A stretch of 64,000 bases of DNA from Pagrus major (taxonomy: Eukaryota > Chordata > Actinopteri > Spariformes > Sparidae), in NCBI RefSeq assembly GCF_040436345.1, contig NC_133216.1, positions 14,650,110 to 14,714,109 on the forward strand, in the 5' to 3' direction. Below, piece by piece: positions 54,201 through 61,000 of the stretch. The notes beneath the pieces were generated by a model that worked only from the letters and a program-made list of their open reading frames with translations, was not told the DNA's origin and searched no databases. Made by a program: the position numbers and the translations under genes. Positions within the stretch are counted from its first letter, which is position 1; the number at the start of each line of letters is the position of its first letter.

Positions 54201-56351
54201 GTCATGATTTTCAAATATTTGTTAAATTAGAAGTAGTTCATGTTAATATTGTTTTATCTGAAAACACGTGTTTTCCATTGTTTCTTCCCTTGTTTTTACC
54301 GGCACCTGGAAATCGTTATTACAGGCCTTGATAGAATTGTGTTTTTATTACCAGTCTCTGGTAAAACATGTGTAGCATGGTCTTTTCCAAACAAGGTCAG
54401 TATAAGCCCATGCAGCTGTATGCTATAGTACATACGAACAGCAGATCTTCAAATAATTAAAAAGCTGTTAGTCAAGGCAATTTTAAATTAAAACTGCATT
54501 TAATTTAAAATGTAATGGTTCTTACTCTATGCAATGACAATAAAGTTGAATATAACCTAAAAATGATTGAAAAAAGTGTACTAAACAAATTGTTGATATT
54601 CGATTCATATCATTTTTCTTGATATTCTTGATTATATCCATTATGTAAGCATACTGTAAATAAAAACACATCCCAAATATACTCTATCTACTTTGTCATT
54701 TGATCTGGATTGGCAGAAAACACTACTGGTTTTGCAAACAGGTTACATTCATGCACACGGATTTAGAGTGACGGTACATGTATTGCTGTCAAAATTGGAT
54801 TTATCTGTATACCTCATACTTTTCAAACTTGTCTGCATCCTCTGCCTATTTATCTTTCTGGTCTATTGTTTGTTCTGCTGTAGTGCCAAGTTTACCCCTT
54901 GGGAATCAAAAAAGTTTAATCTTGTCTTAAAAATTATAAAGCATATTACTGCATGGAAGATTAGTATTTAAGGTGAAAAAATAACTTCTCATTGTGTCCC
55001 AACTTTTAAGACCGGGTTCCTTATATCAACACATTTAAGGCAGTGCCGTATCCTGCATGAGCTTCCTTTAGACGTGTGTACACTGAACAAACAGGAACCT
55101 AACTGTGGTAAAATGGCACACCTCAAGGAGTGGTGGGATCCACTCACAATATGGCTTACAGTACAGGCCTGAGCCTAAATTTAGATCTGTATGTTGTTGG
55201 GAAAAAAGCCAGACTAAGCTTTTATGTTAGTCATTTGACTGTTCAAACTGAGAAATGGACTTCTGTTTGAAAATGGAGCGGGGGCACAGGTACTGCCTGA
55301 GGACAAAATAGACTGCAGTGTGATCGTGCGATAGATGACAAGCTTTGAAGAAAGACACAAAAGAACATTCCTCACCTCCACAAAGACACTCCTCTCATAT
55401 ATCAGTGTCAACATCCAGCCAATCTCTTTCTTACCAACTACACATGGAATATGGACCATGACAGGGCACATTTTAAACCCAATCTCAACAGAGTGATCAG
55501 ACCATGTTGGTCTGGCATGTTCATACAGGCAAGTAGAATTAATAGAAACTCATTCACACCTTCAGGCACGCAGAAACACACACACACACAAACACAGTGT
55601 TACCATGTCTCCAGGGGTCTTTGGGCTCCACTGCTCCAGAGACAATATCCTCATCTGAGGGAAACGTCACCCTTTTGCCACTTGGTTTGTGTTTATCGTC
55701 CACCTCCTCCACCGAGGGGTACAGTCCAGCCTGGTCTGTGGCAGGAGCCTCTGTGATGCTTGTCTGGCCTTCATCTGACAGGCTCTCTGCCGTGCTGCCA
55801 GCTGGGACATCCTGAGACTCTGAGTCTAACGTATTGTCTGTGAGTGATCTGACGTTTGTTGATTCAGCGTCCAAAACCCCACTTTCATCGAGACTCAGAT
55901 CCACACCTATGTCCATGTCCCCGACATCGTCCCCTTCTCCCACAACAAGCTTTGCAGGTTCGGCGTCCTTCTCTTCCTTCATTTCCTCCACCCCAGTATT
56001 GTCCCTGTGCTGCTCATCATTAGAAAAGATCAAGTCAGTAGGGTTCACTACCGCAGGGGTGTCTTGGCCGCTGCTCTTTCTATTTCCATTGACCTCATCA
56101 ATTTCCAGTGTGTCTTGTGCCTGGTGGTTATCCTCCTCGGCTGTCTGAAGGTTGTCAGTGAGCTGAGGCATCAGGTACGTCTCTGAGGCCTCTGTTGGAA
56201 CAATGTTTTGTTTTTCTGTGTTACTGTCCGTCATCAGTTCAGAGATCCGGGGGGTGACCCCTTCTGTGTTGTTGGTAGTGTTGTGATCGACGTCCACATT
56301 GCTTTTAGTCTTGACATTGCACAAATCTAGACACTGCTCTTCGATATTCAT
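14699..56351 (-). CDS. ppp1r37: PPP1R37, protein phosphatase 1 regulatory subunit 37 (12 coding exons)
   Basis: Twelve minus-strand exons join in frame: 55604-56351, 35936-36033, 28776-28821, 28523-28623, 24158-24277, 22360-22510, 22037-22192, 21280-21392, 17491-17632, 17229-17395, 14858-16517 and 14699-14775. The CDS is 3579 bases, 1192 residues. All junctions are GT-AG with compatible phases. PPP1R37 binds and inhibits protein phosphatase 1. The docking motif RVTF is at 227-230, followed by PSDEDIVSGAVEPKDPWRHA, which matches the mammalian protein as I recall it. Residues about 290-610 form a leucine-rich-repeat domain (LEQTNLDEDGASALFDMIEY, LDARNTPLLDHSAPFVARAL). The tail keeps ISVSSPGRGHK..VTRVESPPE (789-811), LPNGLKPEF (1140-1148) and a C-terminal DLEELLLEAS. 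The mammalian protein is roughly 700 residues as I recall, so both the N-terminal extension and the acidic tail are much longer here. Confidence 0.95.
14858..16517 (-). CDS. ppp1r37: PPP1R37 coding exon 11 (long disordered tail)
   Basis: It is 553 codons long, starting VKSFIETQRALLAEIQNGCK. The rest is acidic and rich in Ser, Pro, Gln and Thr, with a 14-residue Glu run (about 1024-1037), a five-Gln run and a five-Pro run. Conserved islands are ISVSSPGRGHKIFMVTRVES and LPNGLKPEF. The donor is CACG|GTGAGT. Confidence 0.95.
15245..15295 (-). repeat. Coding (GAA/GAG)n tract in PPP1R37
   Basis: Imperfect TTC/TCC triplets on the plus strand encode a run of 14 Glu residues. The mixed GAA and GAG codons suggest an older, partly stabilised triplet expansion. 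Confidence 0.85.
17229..17395 (-). CDS. ppp1r37: PPP1R37 coding exon 10
   Basis: It encodes AVAVAEFIAESPRLLRLDLR then ENEIKTGGLMALSLALKVNT and SLLRLDLDREPKKET, the end of the LRR domain. The acceptor is GCTACAG and the donor ACT|GTGAGC. Confidence 0.95.
17491..17632 (-). CDS. ppp1r37: PPP1R37 coding exon 9
   Basis: It encodes PCTQSLETLNLGHNSVGNEG then VHKLKDGLIANRSVLRLGLA and STKLSCE, LRR units. The acceptor is TTTCAG and the donor GAAG|GTGGGA. Confidence 0.94.
18221..18545. repeat. Dispersed repeat starting with AGAATAGAAT tandem
   Basis: It starts with tandem TAGAATAGAATAGAATA, followed by GTGCAAA-type motifs (GTGCAAAACAGTGG, AGATAGTGCAAG). This is a recognisable fish retroposon-like repeat within PPP1R37 intron 8. 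Its limits are approximate. Confidence 0.5.
20205..20282 (+). mobile_element. Non-LTR-retroposon-like 3' tail
   Basis: The motif series GCACCTTGTAAGCTAAG, then AAAAAGGTGCTATAAATAAA, is the familiar 3' tail of 5'-truncated fish LINE copies. No reverse-transcriptase frame is present. It is assigned by resemblance only. Confidence 0.45.
21171..21268. repeat. (GT)n microsatellite next to PPP1R37 exon 8 donor
   Basis: This is a long GT run interrupted by GA-containing units (GTGAGTGTGAGTG). On the transcribed strand it is a CA repeat starting about a dozen bases after the exon 8 donor at 21280. Confidence 0.95.
21280..21392 (-). CDS. ppp1r37: PPP1R37 coding exon 8
   Basis: It encodes LAYVCEGLKEQRKGLVTLVL then WNNQLTHNGMGYLAAAL. 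The donor is CTG|GTACAC, followed about ten bases into the intron by a long CA repeat (minus strand). The acceptor is GTCACAG. Confidence 0.93.
22037..22192 (-). CDS. ppp1r37: PPP1R37 coding exon 7
   Basis: It encodes TALKMNMNLRELYLADNKLN then GLQDSAQLGNLLKFNYNIQI and LDLRNNHILDS. These are LRRs with LxxLxLxxN spacing. The acceptor is TTAAAG and the donor CTCTG|GTGCAG, so neither site is strong, but the protein match is unambiguous. Confidence 0.93.
22360..22510 (-). CDS. ppp1r37: PPP1R37 coding exon 6
   Basis: It encodes TSSLQYLDARNTPLLDHSAP then FVARALRISGSLAVLHLENA and GLSGRPLMLL. These are clear leucine-rich repeats. The acceptor is CCCTCAG and the donor CTGG|GTAAGA. Confidence 0.95.
24158..24277 (-). 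CDS. ppp1r37: PPP1R37 coding exon 5
   Basis: It encodes GASALFDMIEYYESATHLNI then SFNKHIGTRGWQAAAHMMRK, forty codons in phase 0 at both ends. The acceptor is TTCTCAG and the donor AAG|GTAGGA. Confidence 0.95.
24591..25415. mobile_element. Nested MITE-like repeats
   Basis: An outer element starts TAGGGTTGCAACTGACGATT. It resumes after about 25150 with TTGTCCAAACCCCAAAATCA and ends near GCTTCAATTGATTAACTG. It appears interrupted at about 24728-25150 by a second element beginning GGGCTGCCCGCTAATTGACG and ending TTAATCGATGAATTGACTAA. Both belong to the ATTAATCGAT-rich repeats typical of percomorphs. This lies in PPP1R37 intron 4. Confidence 0.5.
26588..26615. repeat. (GT)n microsatellite
   Basis: A short GT dinucleotide run within PPP1R37 intron 4. 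Confidence 0.9.
28523..28623 (-). CDS. ppp1r37: PPP1R37 coding exon 4
   Basis: It encodes EKLDYKACESLEEVLKRVQF then KVIDLEQTNLDED, the start of the LRR domain. The acceptor is TCTTCAG and the donor GAT|GTAAGA. Confidence 0.93.
28776..28821 (-). CDS. ppp1r37: PPP1R37 coding exon 3 (46-base microexon-like)
   Basis: It encodes ELKDLTQRNECLDLK plus one base of Gly. The acceptor is CTGTAG and the donor AAAAG|GTAAG. The short length fits the known exon content, since ..LDCLDLKGEKLDYK in mammals spans the same junction. Confidence 0.88.
29530..29671 (-). mobile_element. tRNA-derived SINE (head and part of body)
   Basis: On the minus strand the element starts GGGACGCCCTGGTAGCTCAG. It has an RNA polymerase III A box TAGCTCAGTTGG (29648-29659) and a B box GGTTCAAATC (29601-29610) at tRNA-like spacing. 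A body with GCATGTCAAAACCCCTCTCT follows. This matches the tRNA-headed SINE type common in perciform and cichlid genomes. It is not a functional tRNA gene: the 3' half does not close an acceptor stem. It lies in PPP1R37 intron 2. Confidence 0.75.
29848..30385. mobile_element. hAT-like repeat fragments
   Basis: The stretch begins GGGGTGTCACGATATACCGA and ends near TATCGGTACCAGTATTGGCA, with AT-rich sequence between. Similar ATCGG-rich sequence lies just upstream at 29390-29480. These look like ends of decayed hAT-type elements, and their boundaries are uncertain. Confidence 0.35.
31455..32300. repeat. Dispersed repeat with C-rich and G-rich ends
   Basis: The left end has CCCCATCCCAATACACCTCT and GGGGTAGGGTGTCCCGATGC. 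The right end has GGGATGTCCCGTTTAATAGA and GGGGCCGGGGTTC. This is roughly inverted and typical of a fish repeat. The limits and the relation of the two ends are uncertain. Confidence 0.35.
35574..35841. mobile_element. MITE-like element with inverted ends
   Basis: The left end is TAGGTACACCTAATGCAGTC then TAATA. The reverse complement of the right end reads TATTAGATACACCTA, eight unpaired bases, then CAATGCAGTCTGATA. The inverted ends are therefore partly conserved. It sits about 95 bases downstream of PPP1R37 exon 2, inside intron 2. It is non-coding. Confidence 0.55.
35936..36033 (-). CDS. ppp1r37: PPP1R37 coding exon 2
   Basis: It encodes QNVTVEEILSSYKQACQKLN and CKPIPKVLKQIQ, the conserved helix-rich region directly after the PP1 motif. 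The acceptor is TTTGCAG and the donor CAG|GTGAGT. It begins with two bases completing the Ala codon from exon 1. Confidence 0.93.
41430..41548. mobile_element. Transposon-end-like repeat (TAGGGTTGGGCGATGTCC on minus strand)
   Basis: Reading from 41546 on the minus strand gives TAGGGTTGGGCGATGTCCAC, then GAATTGGCATATAACGATGT. This resembles the ends of fish hAT-type elements. A diverged relative with GCCAATTTAGCAGACGCTGC lies at about 52655-52737. Confidence 0.4.
42479..42592. repeat. Dispersed fish repeat (CATCCATCCATTTTCT family)
   Basis: It contains CATCCATCCATTTTCTCAAC, then GTTTCAGAGTCGTG and GGAGCCAATCCCAGCATGCA. This is the familiar order of a very widespread fish interspersed repeat. 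It is non-coding. Confidence 0.75.
45524..45938. mobile_element. MITE-like element with TAGGGCTGC inverted ends
   Basis: The left end is TAGGGCTGCGCGACATTGG. The reverse complement of the right end is TAGGGCTGCACAATAAATCG, with the first nine bases identical. It is about 415 bp and no transposase frame is seen. It is typical of non-autonomous hAT-type elements in fish. Confidence 0.65.
46225..46490. mobile_element. MITE-like element, AGAGCTGCAA family copy
   Basis: It shares internal order with 50290-50575 and 51933-52229: a GGTTCTGGCCTCTTAAATGT-like block, then GGACAAAAGAGGCAATTTGA, GAGCTCTGGGAAACTGATGA, and TTTTATAAGCTAAATGATTA, ending GAAGCTCTAG. It is diverged, and its left limit is uncertain. 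Confidence 0.5.
50290..50575. mobile_element. MITE-like element, AGAGCTGCAA family copy
   Basis: It begins TAGAGCTGCAACGATTAATC. The reverse complement of its right end reads TAGGACTGAAACTAGCAACT. The interior keeps GATTCCAGCTTCTTAAATGT and CATTTGAGGACGCCATCTTG. This is a familiar percomorph repeat, located in PPP1R37 intron 1. Confidence 0.65.
51933..52229. mobile_element. MITE-like element, AGAGCTGCAA family copy
   Basis: It begins AGAGCTGCAATGATTAACTC. The reverse complement of its end is GGGCTGGAATGATTATTTTC, so the ends are inverted. It shares GATTCCAGCTTCTTAAGAGT and the GGATGTCATCTTGGGCTTTG block with the other two copies. Confidence 0.65.
54040..54192 (+). mobile_element. Non-LTR-retroposon-like 3' tail
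   Basis: GGACCCCAGGAAGACTAGCC, then GGCTAATGGGGATACTTAAT, then AATAAACAATAAACAATAAA, resembles the 3' tail of truncated fish LINE copies. Just upstream (53952-53990) is a separate ATACCGG..GGTGTACCATGGTAT repeat end. Both calls rest on resemblance. Confidence 0.4.
55604..56351 (-). CDS. ppp1r37: PPP1R37 coding exon 1
   Basis: It encodes residues 1-249 plus one base. The first roughly 220 residues are low-complexity and acidic, rich in Asp, Glu, Ser and Thr, followed by GKRVTFPSDED. The start at 56351 is the first in-frame ATG of the open frame and has A at -3. The donor is CATG|GTAACA, with a TG-rich tract just inside the intron. A three-codon upstream frame overlaps the start codon (56348-56359). 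Confidence 0.88.
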
Positions 56352-56359
56352 GTTTTCAT
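56348..56359 (-). promoter_or_regulatory. ppp1r37: Three-codon upstream ORF overlapping the PPP1R37 start
   Basis: The sequence ATGAAAACATGA on the minus strand reads Met-Lys-Thr-stop. Its TGA overlaps the main ATG in the form ATGA. Such an overlapping minimal frame could permit termination-reinitiation or reduce translation of the main frame, if it lies in the mature mRNA. Confidence 0.6.
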
Positions 56360-56729
56360 TTCCAGTGAAACTCAGTCTTTAACTGTGCCAGACAGCCTAG
56401 GTATTAAGTTAAACAGTAACTAGGAACCAACTGACATGGATAAGCCTGTCTTTGTCCTCACAATAAGATATAGACGTGCACCTATCCTGGTCGTGTATTC
56501 AAGTGCAATCAGAATATAACACCAGTATTTTGTACTGTGTTTGATTTAAATGATACTTTTCAAAACACACAACACAAATCACAGGTGACTTTGGCGCCAA
56601 TTAAAGTGCAATTTCACACAAATATCAGTACAAGAAATGTGTGATACCTGTGCGAAATAGATACTGTTGCAGTAATTATTTATATGCCAAACTAGGCAAC
56701 TTTGCTACAACTATCACCCAGACAGGCAA

Positions 56730-57440
56730 CCACCACTTAATAATATCGGCCAACCGTGTCCGACTTGTCACCAAATGGGAACCGACGAAAGGCTCACTGG
56801 TCGTCAGCACATTGCCAGCAGTATTAAAGAGCACCAGGACAGTCAATTGAAACGAACAAGTCGCTCAGGGTGCCTCCATTACGCTAGCAAAGTGAGCTTA
56901 CTGCCCGACACTAAACCGATTCATTTGCATGAATTTGAGCGAGCTAATGTTAGCTAGCTTGCTAAAGTTGTTGCCCGACAATGACGTCCAGGCCCGTCAA
57001 CGGTCGCATGCCTGCTTCTTCGCGTGAGCCCGTCCGTTTATCCCCGACAAAGTCCATTCTCCTGTGTCAAGACAAAAATATTTTCCGGCTGTAGCTCTCG
57101 TCTCACCCTCTGTCGTGGTGCAAGTCGGCTCACATCACAACCCTCGACCAGCGGCAGCCAGAAAAAAAACAGGCGTCACACTCCCGAGCAATGAGCATGT
57201 TTCAGGGGCTAACGTTAGCGCTGGGAGCCGGGCCGAAGATACACCTGCCGGTACCGATTGTGCTGATAACGACGGGATCATAAAGGTGTCCCGACCGCAC
57301 AGGTATCGCTGGTGTCTTCCTATCCCGGAGAAGTACGCTGGAGCTGTTTTTTGTCTGGCGTTACCATTCGCTAGCTTATTGAAGTCCAACAACTGTTTGT
57401 TGTTCACACGTCCTACGTCAGCACGTCGCTGCCCGCAAGG
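56730..57440 (-). promoter_or_regulatory. ppp1r37: CpG-rich promoter region of PPP1R37
   Basis: CG dinucleotides are markedly denser here than in the surrounding sequence (TCAACGGTCGCATG, TTCGCGTGAGCCCGTCCG, CGTCCTACGTCAGCACGTCG). TGACGTCA-like motifs occur (ATGACGTCC near 56981, CTACGTCAG near 57413). It lies 0.4-1.1 kb upstream of the start codon and contains a plausible 5' UTR donor at 57101-57106. It could also drive divergent transcription, though no plus-strand gene is recognised. Confidence 0.6.
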
Positions 57441-57822
57441 GGACGTTCAGCACACGCAGTGTTGCAAAGGGTTGCAAAAAAGCAGAAGAAGGGGCAATAT
57501 TTTAAAGGTTTAGAAATACTACTCAAAATTAGTCAGGGATATTGGGATATTGTAGTTTTTTTACTTCGTTGTTTATTCTGTGACATATTATTTTATAAAG
57601 TATTTTTAATTTTGTGTTGTGTTTTTCAGTTATCCAATTACAAGGATTCATGAAAACAGTATGCAGTCAAAAAGGTCAAGAATGTCTAAAACACGAGCCA
57701 AATGTCGCGTTTACATTTACTTTAGCATTTTATTATTCATCATCATTATTATACATCCAACCTTCTGCCAGTAATTCAAATTGTGATGTCTGACTGTTAT
57801 ACTTTTGTTTTGTTAAAAGGCG

Positions 57823-58107
57823 CACTATGTAGTTTTGGAGAAGAAATTCAAACTCAGAATTTTAATATTTACAATATTAATGAGGTAATAACACAAACAA
57901 TTTTTTCCCTAACTGAATAAACAAGCTGTTCTCAGAGGAAAATAAGGGCCTAAAGAAGAAGCTAGAAAGGTGGCAGGGTCCGCCTTATATAAACAGTATG
58001 AAATTGTGTTGTCCTTTTATTCAGTCATGGAGTAAAAGTTTGTTTAGGTATAGAGCTTTCATTTCTGATCAAAATCTCTTTCCCCAAACTAAATAGTGCA
58101 CCTTTAA
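57823..58107. mobile_element. TTAA-bounded MITE-like element
   Basis: The left end is TTAAAAGGCGCACTATGTAG. The reverse complement of the right end is TTAAAGGTGCACTATTTAG. It is about 285 bp, with no frame. It shares terminal sequence with the element at 62737-63124. Confidence 0.75.
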
Positions 58108-59165
58108 GACAATCTTTTTTCAAGGTAATTTGAAAGTTCTTGCTTTAGTGGAACCACAGTGCTTCAAATGTGCAGTCAAGTAGAAAGTGGCGAACAACCA
58201 ACATGCATGTTTGCTGAGGCAACATTTGAAGCAGTGATCTTTTAGTTAGGAGGCAGATGTTCTGAATTTTAAAATAAATTGTGCACCACTGGACAGTTTC
58301 ACAGGATATTTTTTCAACAATACCTTTAGAACATTTTTCCAAGTTAAAACCTCCAACACCCTTGCTAATGCACAAAGGCCTGCATGTTGCATACACTTAT
58401 ATGGTGAGTATTATGTGCAGAAATTAAGATCATTCCAGTTTCAGTTTCATTAAAACCAATATCTTATCCAAACATGGGCAACCCTTTAGTTTGGGGATAC
58501 AAGGTGTCCCCACTACATTGCCAGGTTTACCTTTTTTGTTGACCTTCATTCCAGATTTCTAAAGCCAATTCAGGTTCAAGGGCTGTAAGCAACATCATCC
58601 ATTGCCTGAGTCTAAATAATCAGTGACTAGCACTTCATAAGTTAGACTAGAAAAAGGAGGTCTCTTGCAGGTTAGGCACCTTTTCTGTGTTATTCTGATC
58701 CGTTTACAAACATGCAGCTGGCCAAGTCCCCTGCATTGCTTTCTGCAAATAGGTGGAAATGAAAGGCTTTTTTCCCCCTGGGTAAATTTTTAAACTACAT
58801 TTAAGATTTTAGTGGTTAACCAATTACAGTATCATTAAAAACTTCATTGGTATAGGTGCCCTTTCTGAACAGTTGGGAGGGTTGTACAGCGACACCAGCA
58901 GAGGCCAAAATGTAGAACTGAATCACAGACATGTTCACAGGAGCAAAATGTAGTAGATGAACCTAGAATTCATGAGCCACTTTATATTCCTCAAAGCATG
59001 ACGGTTTCTTGCCTGCAGGAAGTAGGAAATGAAGCACATTTCCGTAGCATTCAGAGAAATTTGCCCAAGTGGGTCCCAAGAAGTGGAGTAGTTCCCTAGT
59101 AAGACTGCTTCCAGTTCCTTACTCAACAAGTGTCAGCCAGTAAGACAATCAACTTTTAAAAACAC

Positions 59166-59171
59166 TTTAAT
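59166..59171 (-). terminator. Poly(A) signal variant of the H2A.X-F gene
   Basis: ATTAAA on the minus strand lies 45 bases after the stop codon. It suggests a polyadenylated message with a short 3' UTR. I do not see a canonical histone 3' stem-loop in the sequence after the stop. Confidence 0.5.
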
Positions 59172-59215
59172 ACAATAAAATTTCATAAAAATTTGCAAAA
59201 CTTGTATATTCACAT

Positions 59216-59632
59216 TTAAAACTCTTGGGATTGAACATCTTTAGCTGAACTGTCCTCCTTTGGCATCTTGCTCTTCTTGGGGAGAAGGGTTGCCTGGATA
59301 TTTGGGATGACCCCGCCTTCTGAGATTGTGACCCCTGCCAGCAGTTTGTTGAGCTCTTCATCATTTTTCACCGCCAACAAGATGTGGCGAGGAGCGATGC
59401 GTTGCTTCTTGTTGTCACGGCAGGCGTTTCCTGCCAGCTCCAGGATTTCGGCGCAGAGGTACTCCAGGACAGCTGCAAGGTACACTGCAGAGCCGTTGCC
59501 AACTCGCTCAGCATAGTTGCCTTTCCTCAGCAATCTGTGGATGCGGCCCACAGGGAAAGTGATCCCTGCTCTGCTAGAGCGGGACACTGCAGACTTTGGT
59601 TTGGGTGCAACTTTCTTCCCCCGGCCGGACAT
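59216..59632 (-). CDS. Histone H2A.X, F-type (H2A.X-F)
   Basis: An intronless frame of 138 residues starts [13 protein letters not shown] and carries the full H2A fold ([40 protein letters not shown]). The acidic-patch residues are intact (E57, E62, E65, D91, E92, E93, counting Met). The C-terminus is SQEF, the SQE-hydrophobic motif of H2A.X with Phe instead of Tyr. Its serine (135) would be the ATM/ATR-type phosphorylation site marking DNA breaks. An H2A.X-F isoform ending in Phe is known from eggs and early embryos of Xenopus and fish. Substitutions such as [14 protein letters not shown] and RHILLAVKN set it apart from somatic H2A.X. I chose the start at 59632: the in-frame ATG at 59701 would add a 23-residue extension unlike any H2A. 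It is a lone gene rather than part of a histone cluster within this window. Confidence 0.93.
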   Translation of the reverse strand: MSGRGKKVAPKPKSAVSRSSRAGITFPVGRIHRLLRKGNYAERVGNGSAVYLAAVLEYLCAEILELAGNACRDNKKQRIAPRHILLAVKNDEELNKLLAGVTISEGGVIPNIQATLLPKKSKMPKEDSSAKDVQSQEF

Positions 59633-59703
59633 TTTCAGTCTGAGTTGAGAAAAATACTTCAGGTTACACAGTAATGAAAGTGACCCAGAATGTAAAAACA
59701 ATC

Positions 59704-59712
59704 ATATATTTT
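59704..59712 (-). promoter_or_regulatory. TATA-like element of the H2A.X-F gene
   Basis: AAATATATG on the minus strand is about 72 bases upstream of the start codon, predicting a transcription start near 59675. Together with the CCAAT box it resembles a compact histone promoter. Confidence 0.45.
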
Positions 59713-59777
59713 CATCTTAAACTAGAGGGATTAAAACAGCTGCTGTTTGAAAGAAAGGCCTACTGAGCTTGTAGTCA

Positions 59778-59782
59778 ATTGG
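59778..59782 (-). promoter_or_regulatory. CCAAT box of the H2A.X-F gene
   Basis: The sequence AGCCAATTG on the minus strand is about 70 bases upstream of the TATA-like element. This is the usual spacing for NF-Y-bound histone promoters. Confidence 0.45.
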
Positions 59783-60734
59783 CTAAAAAGAGCAGCTTCT
59801 ATGAACATGTTCAGTGCATCATTTAATGCACAATTTAACAAAAGTAAACTTCTTCTTGAGGTAGAAATCACCTCAAACCTCATGCAACACTCACCAGTAT
59901 TCTGCACTTCCTTCAAATTGAGACAGCAACTTCACCCTGAAGCACAGAATGCTGTTTTTATGGGAGTCAGACAGTCATTAGTTAATTGCTGACACCTGGC
60001 TCCTCTGCTGCAGGGTCACCTTGATCACTTGCATTTGACAACACCACAGACTGTTTTGATATCTGTAAGCAGCCCACATGTCCTTTCACATACACTGTAC
60101 CGAGGAACACTAAGTGGTGAGTTTTGTTTCTTGATTGTAATCGTGCTTTTCTGCACAAACTCACTCGTTTCAGTGGAGAAGTCTAACTAGCAAAACACCA
60201 AACACCTGTGTGAACTAGACAGCCTTAAAGTTGTGAGGGAGAAATCGTAATGACTGCACAAAAAGTGCCACTAAACATGCTGATATATGCGTTCATAGTG
60301 TTTTAAATTAGTGTAGACACTCTAATTTTAATAAAAAGGGAAGTTTATTTATTTATCGGATTATTTGACGGGGACTGCAGTGCTTTTTAGAAATAAAATG
60401 CACACTACTCCAACACTCTAATACAGGCATAATAACTAACAAATAAAACAGACGTAGATAAGCCGCCACTACAAACAGTGATAACAATGATATTTGAAAA
60501 AAGAAAATGCTATTCAAAACCTTGTAAGTCAGTGTTTAGTTTGTCTTTATCAAATCCATTGTTTTGTTCTTAGTATTGAAAGCTTTGAGATCAGTTAACG
60601 CTTTTATTGCCTTAAGTTTCAGTGGCAGTAAATGAGACTGTGACAGTGTAACCACCACTAAAGGATTAGAGCTCCACACTTGTAACTGCTGTAGTTTACA
60701 TCTGAGCAATTTGAGCAAAGTCTGTATATACTGT

Positions 60735-61000
60735 AGGCAGCAGTGGTATGTAACTGAGCACATCAAGCACTGTACTTAAAACAGCTTTAAGGTGCTTGAG
60801 GATTTCCACTCCACAACATGTCAGAGGTACAGAAAGCACAATAATCTTTTACTTTTTACCCCACCACACTGACAGCTTTATTCAACTACTTTGTGGATTA
60901 AGATGTTTCATATAAGCAGTATGTTATGTTGCTGCATCTGCATTTGTAAGAATTTGTCATGCTTCTAAAATAATAAAATGTCATTTTAATATTACACTAA
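60735..61000. repeat. Dispersed fish repeat (GTACTT-rich family), copy 1
   Basis: It contains GTATGTAACTGAGCACATCA, then GCACTGTACTTAAAACAGCT, TTTTACTTTTTACCCCACCA and GACAGCTTTATTCAACTACT. This is the order seen in a common percomorph repeat. It is diverged and non-coding. Confidence 0.6.

Larger units (their letters stand above)
36040..55600. other. PPP1R37 intron 1 (about 19.6 kb)
   Basis: No additional exon or nested gene was recognised. It contains the dispersed elements listed separately, CA runs at 36116-36151 and 51185-51220, a GA run near 47678-47697 and ATCT repeats near 52945. Open frames in it are short and without domains. Confidence 0.6.
55604..56382 (-). other. ppp1r37: Likely second PPP1R37 exon (5' UTR plus first CDS)
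   Basis: Upstream of the start codon a possible acceptor (GTCTGGCACAG, 56383-56385) could pair with a donor in the CpG-rich region (GAGG|GTGAGA at 57101-57106). That would place most of the 5' UTR in a separate upstream exon. This is inferred from splice-site appearance only. Confidence 0.35.

Noticed and set aside
57064..57513. 149-residue plus-strand open frame over the PPP1R37 promoter
   Set aside because: It lies in CpG-rich DNA, has no domain and no clear splice or poly(A) context. It is most likely a composition effect.
59633..59701. In-frame upstream ATG extending H2A.X-F by 23 residues
   Set aside because: The extension resembles no H2A. MSGRGK is the universal H2A start, and the upstream part covers the likely 5' UTR.
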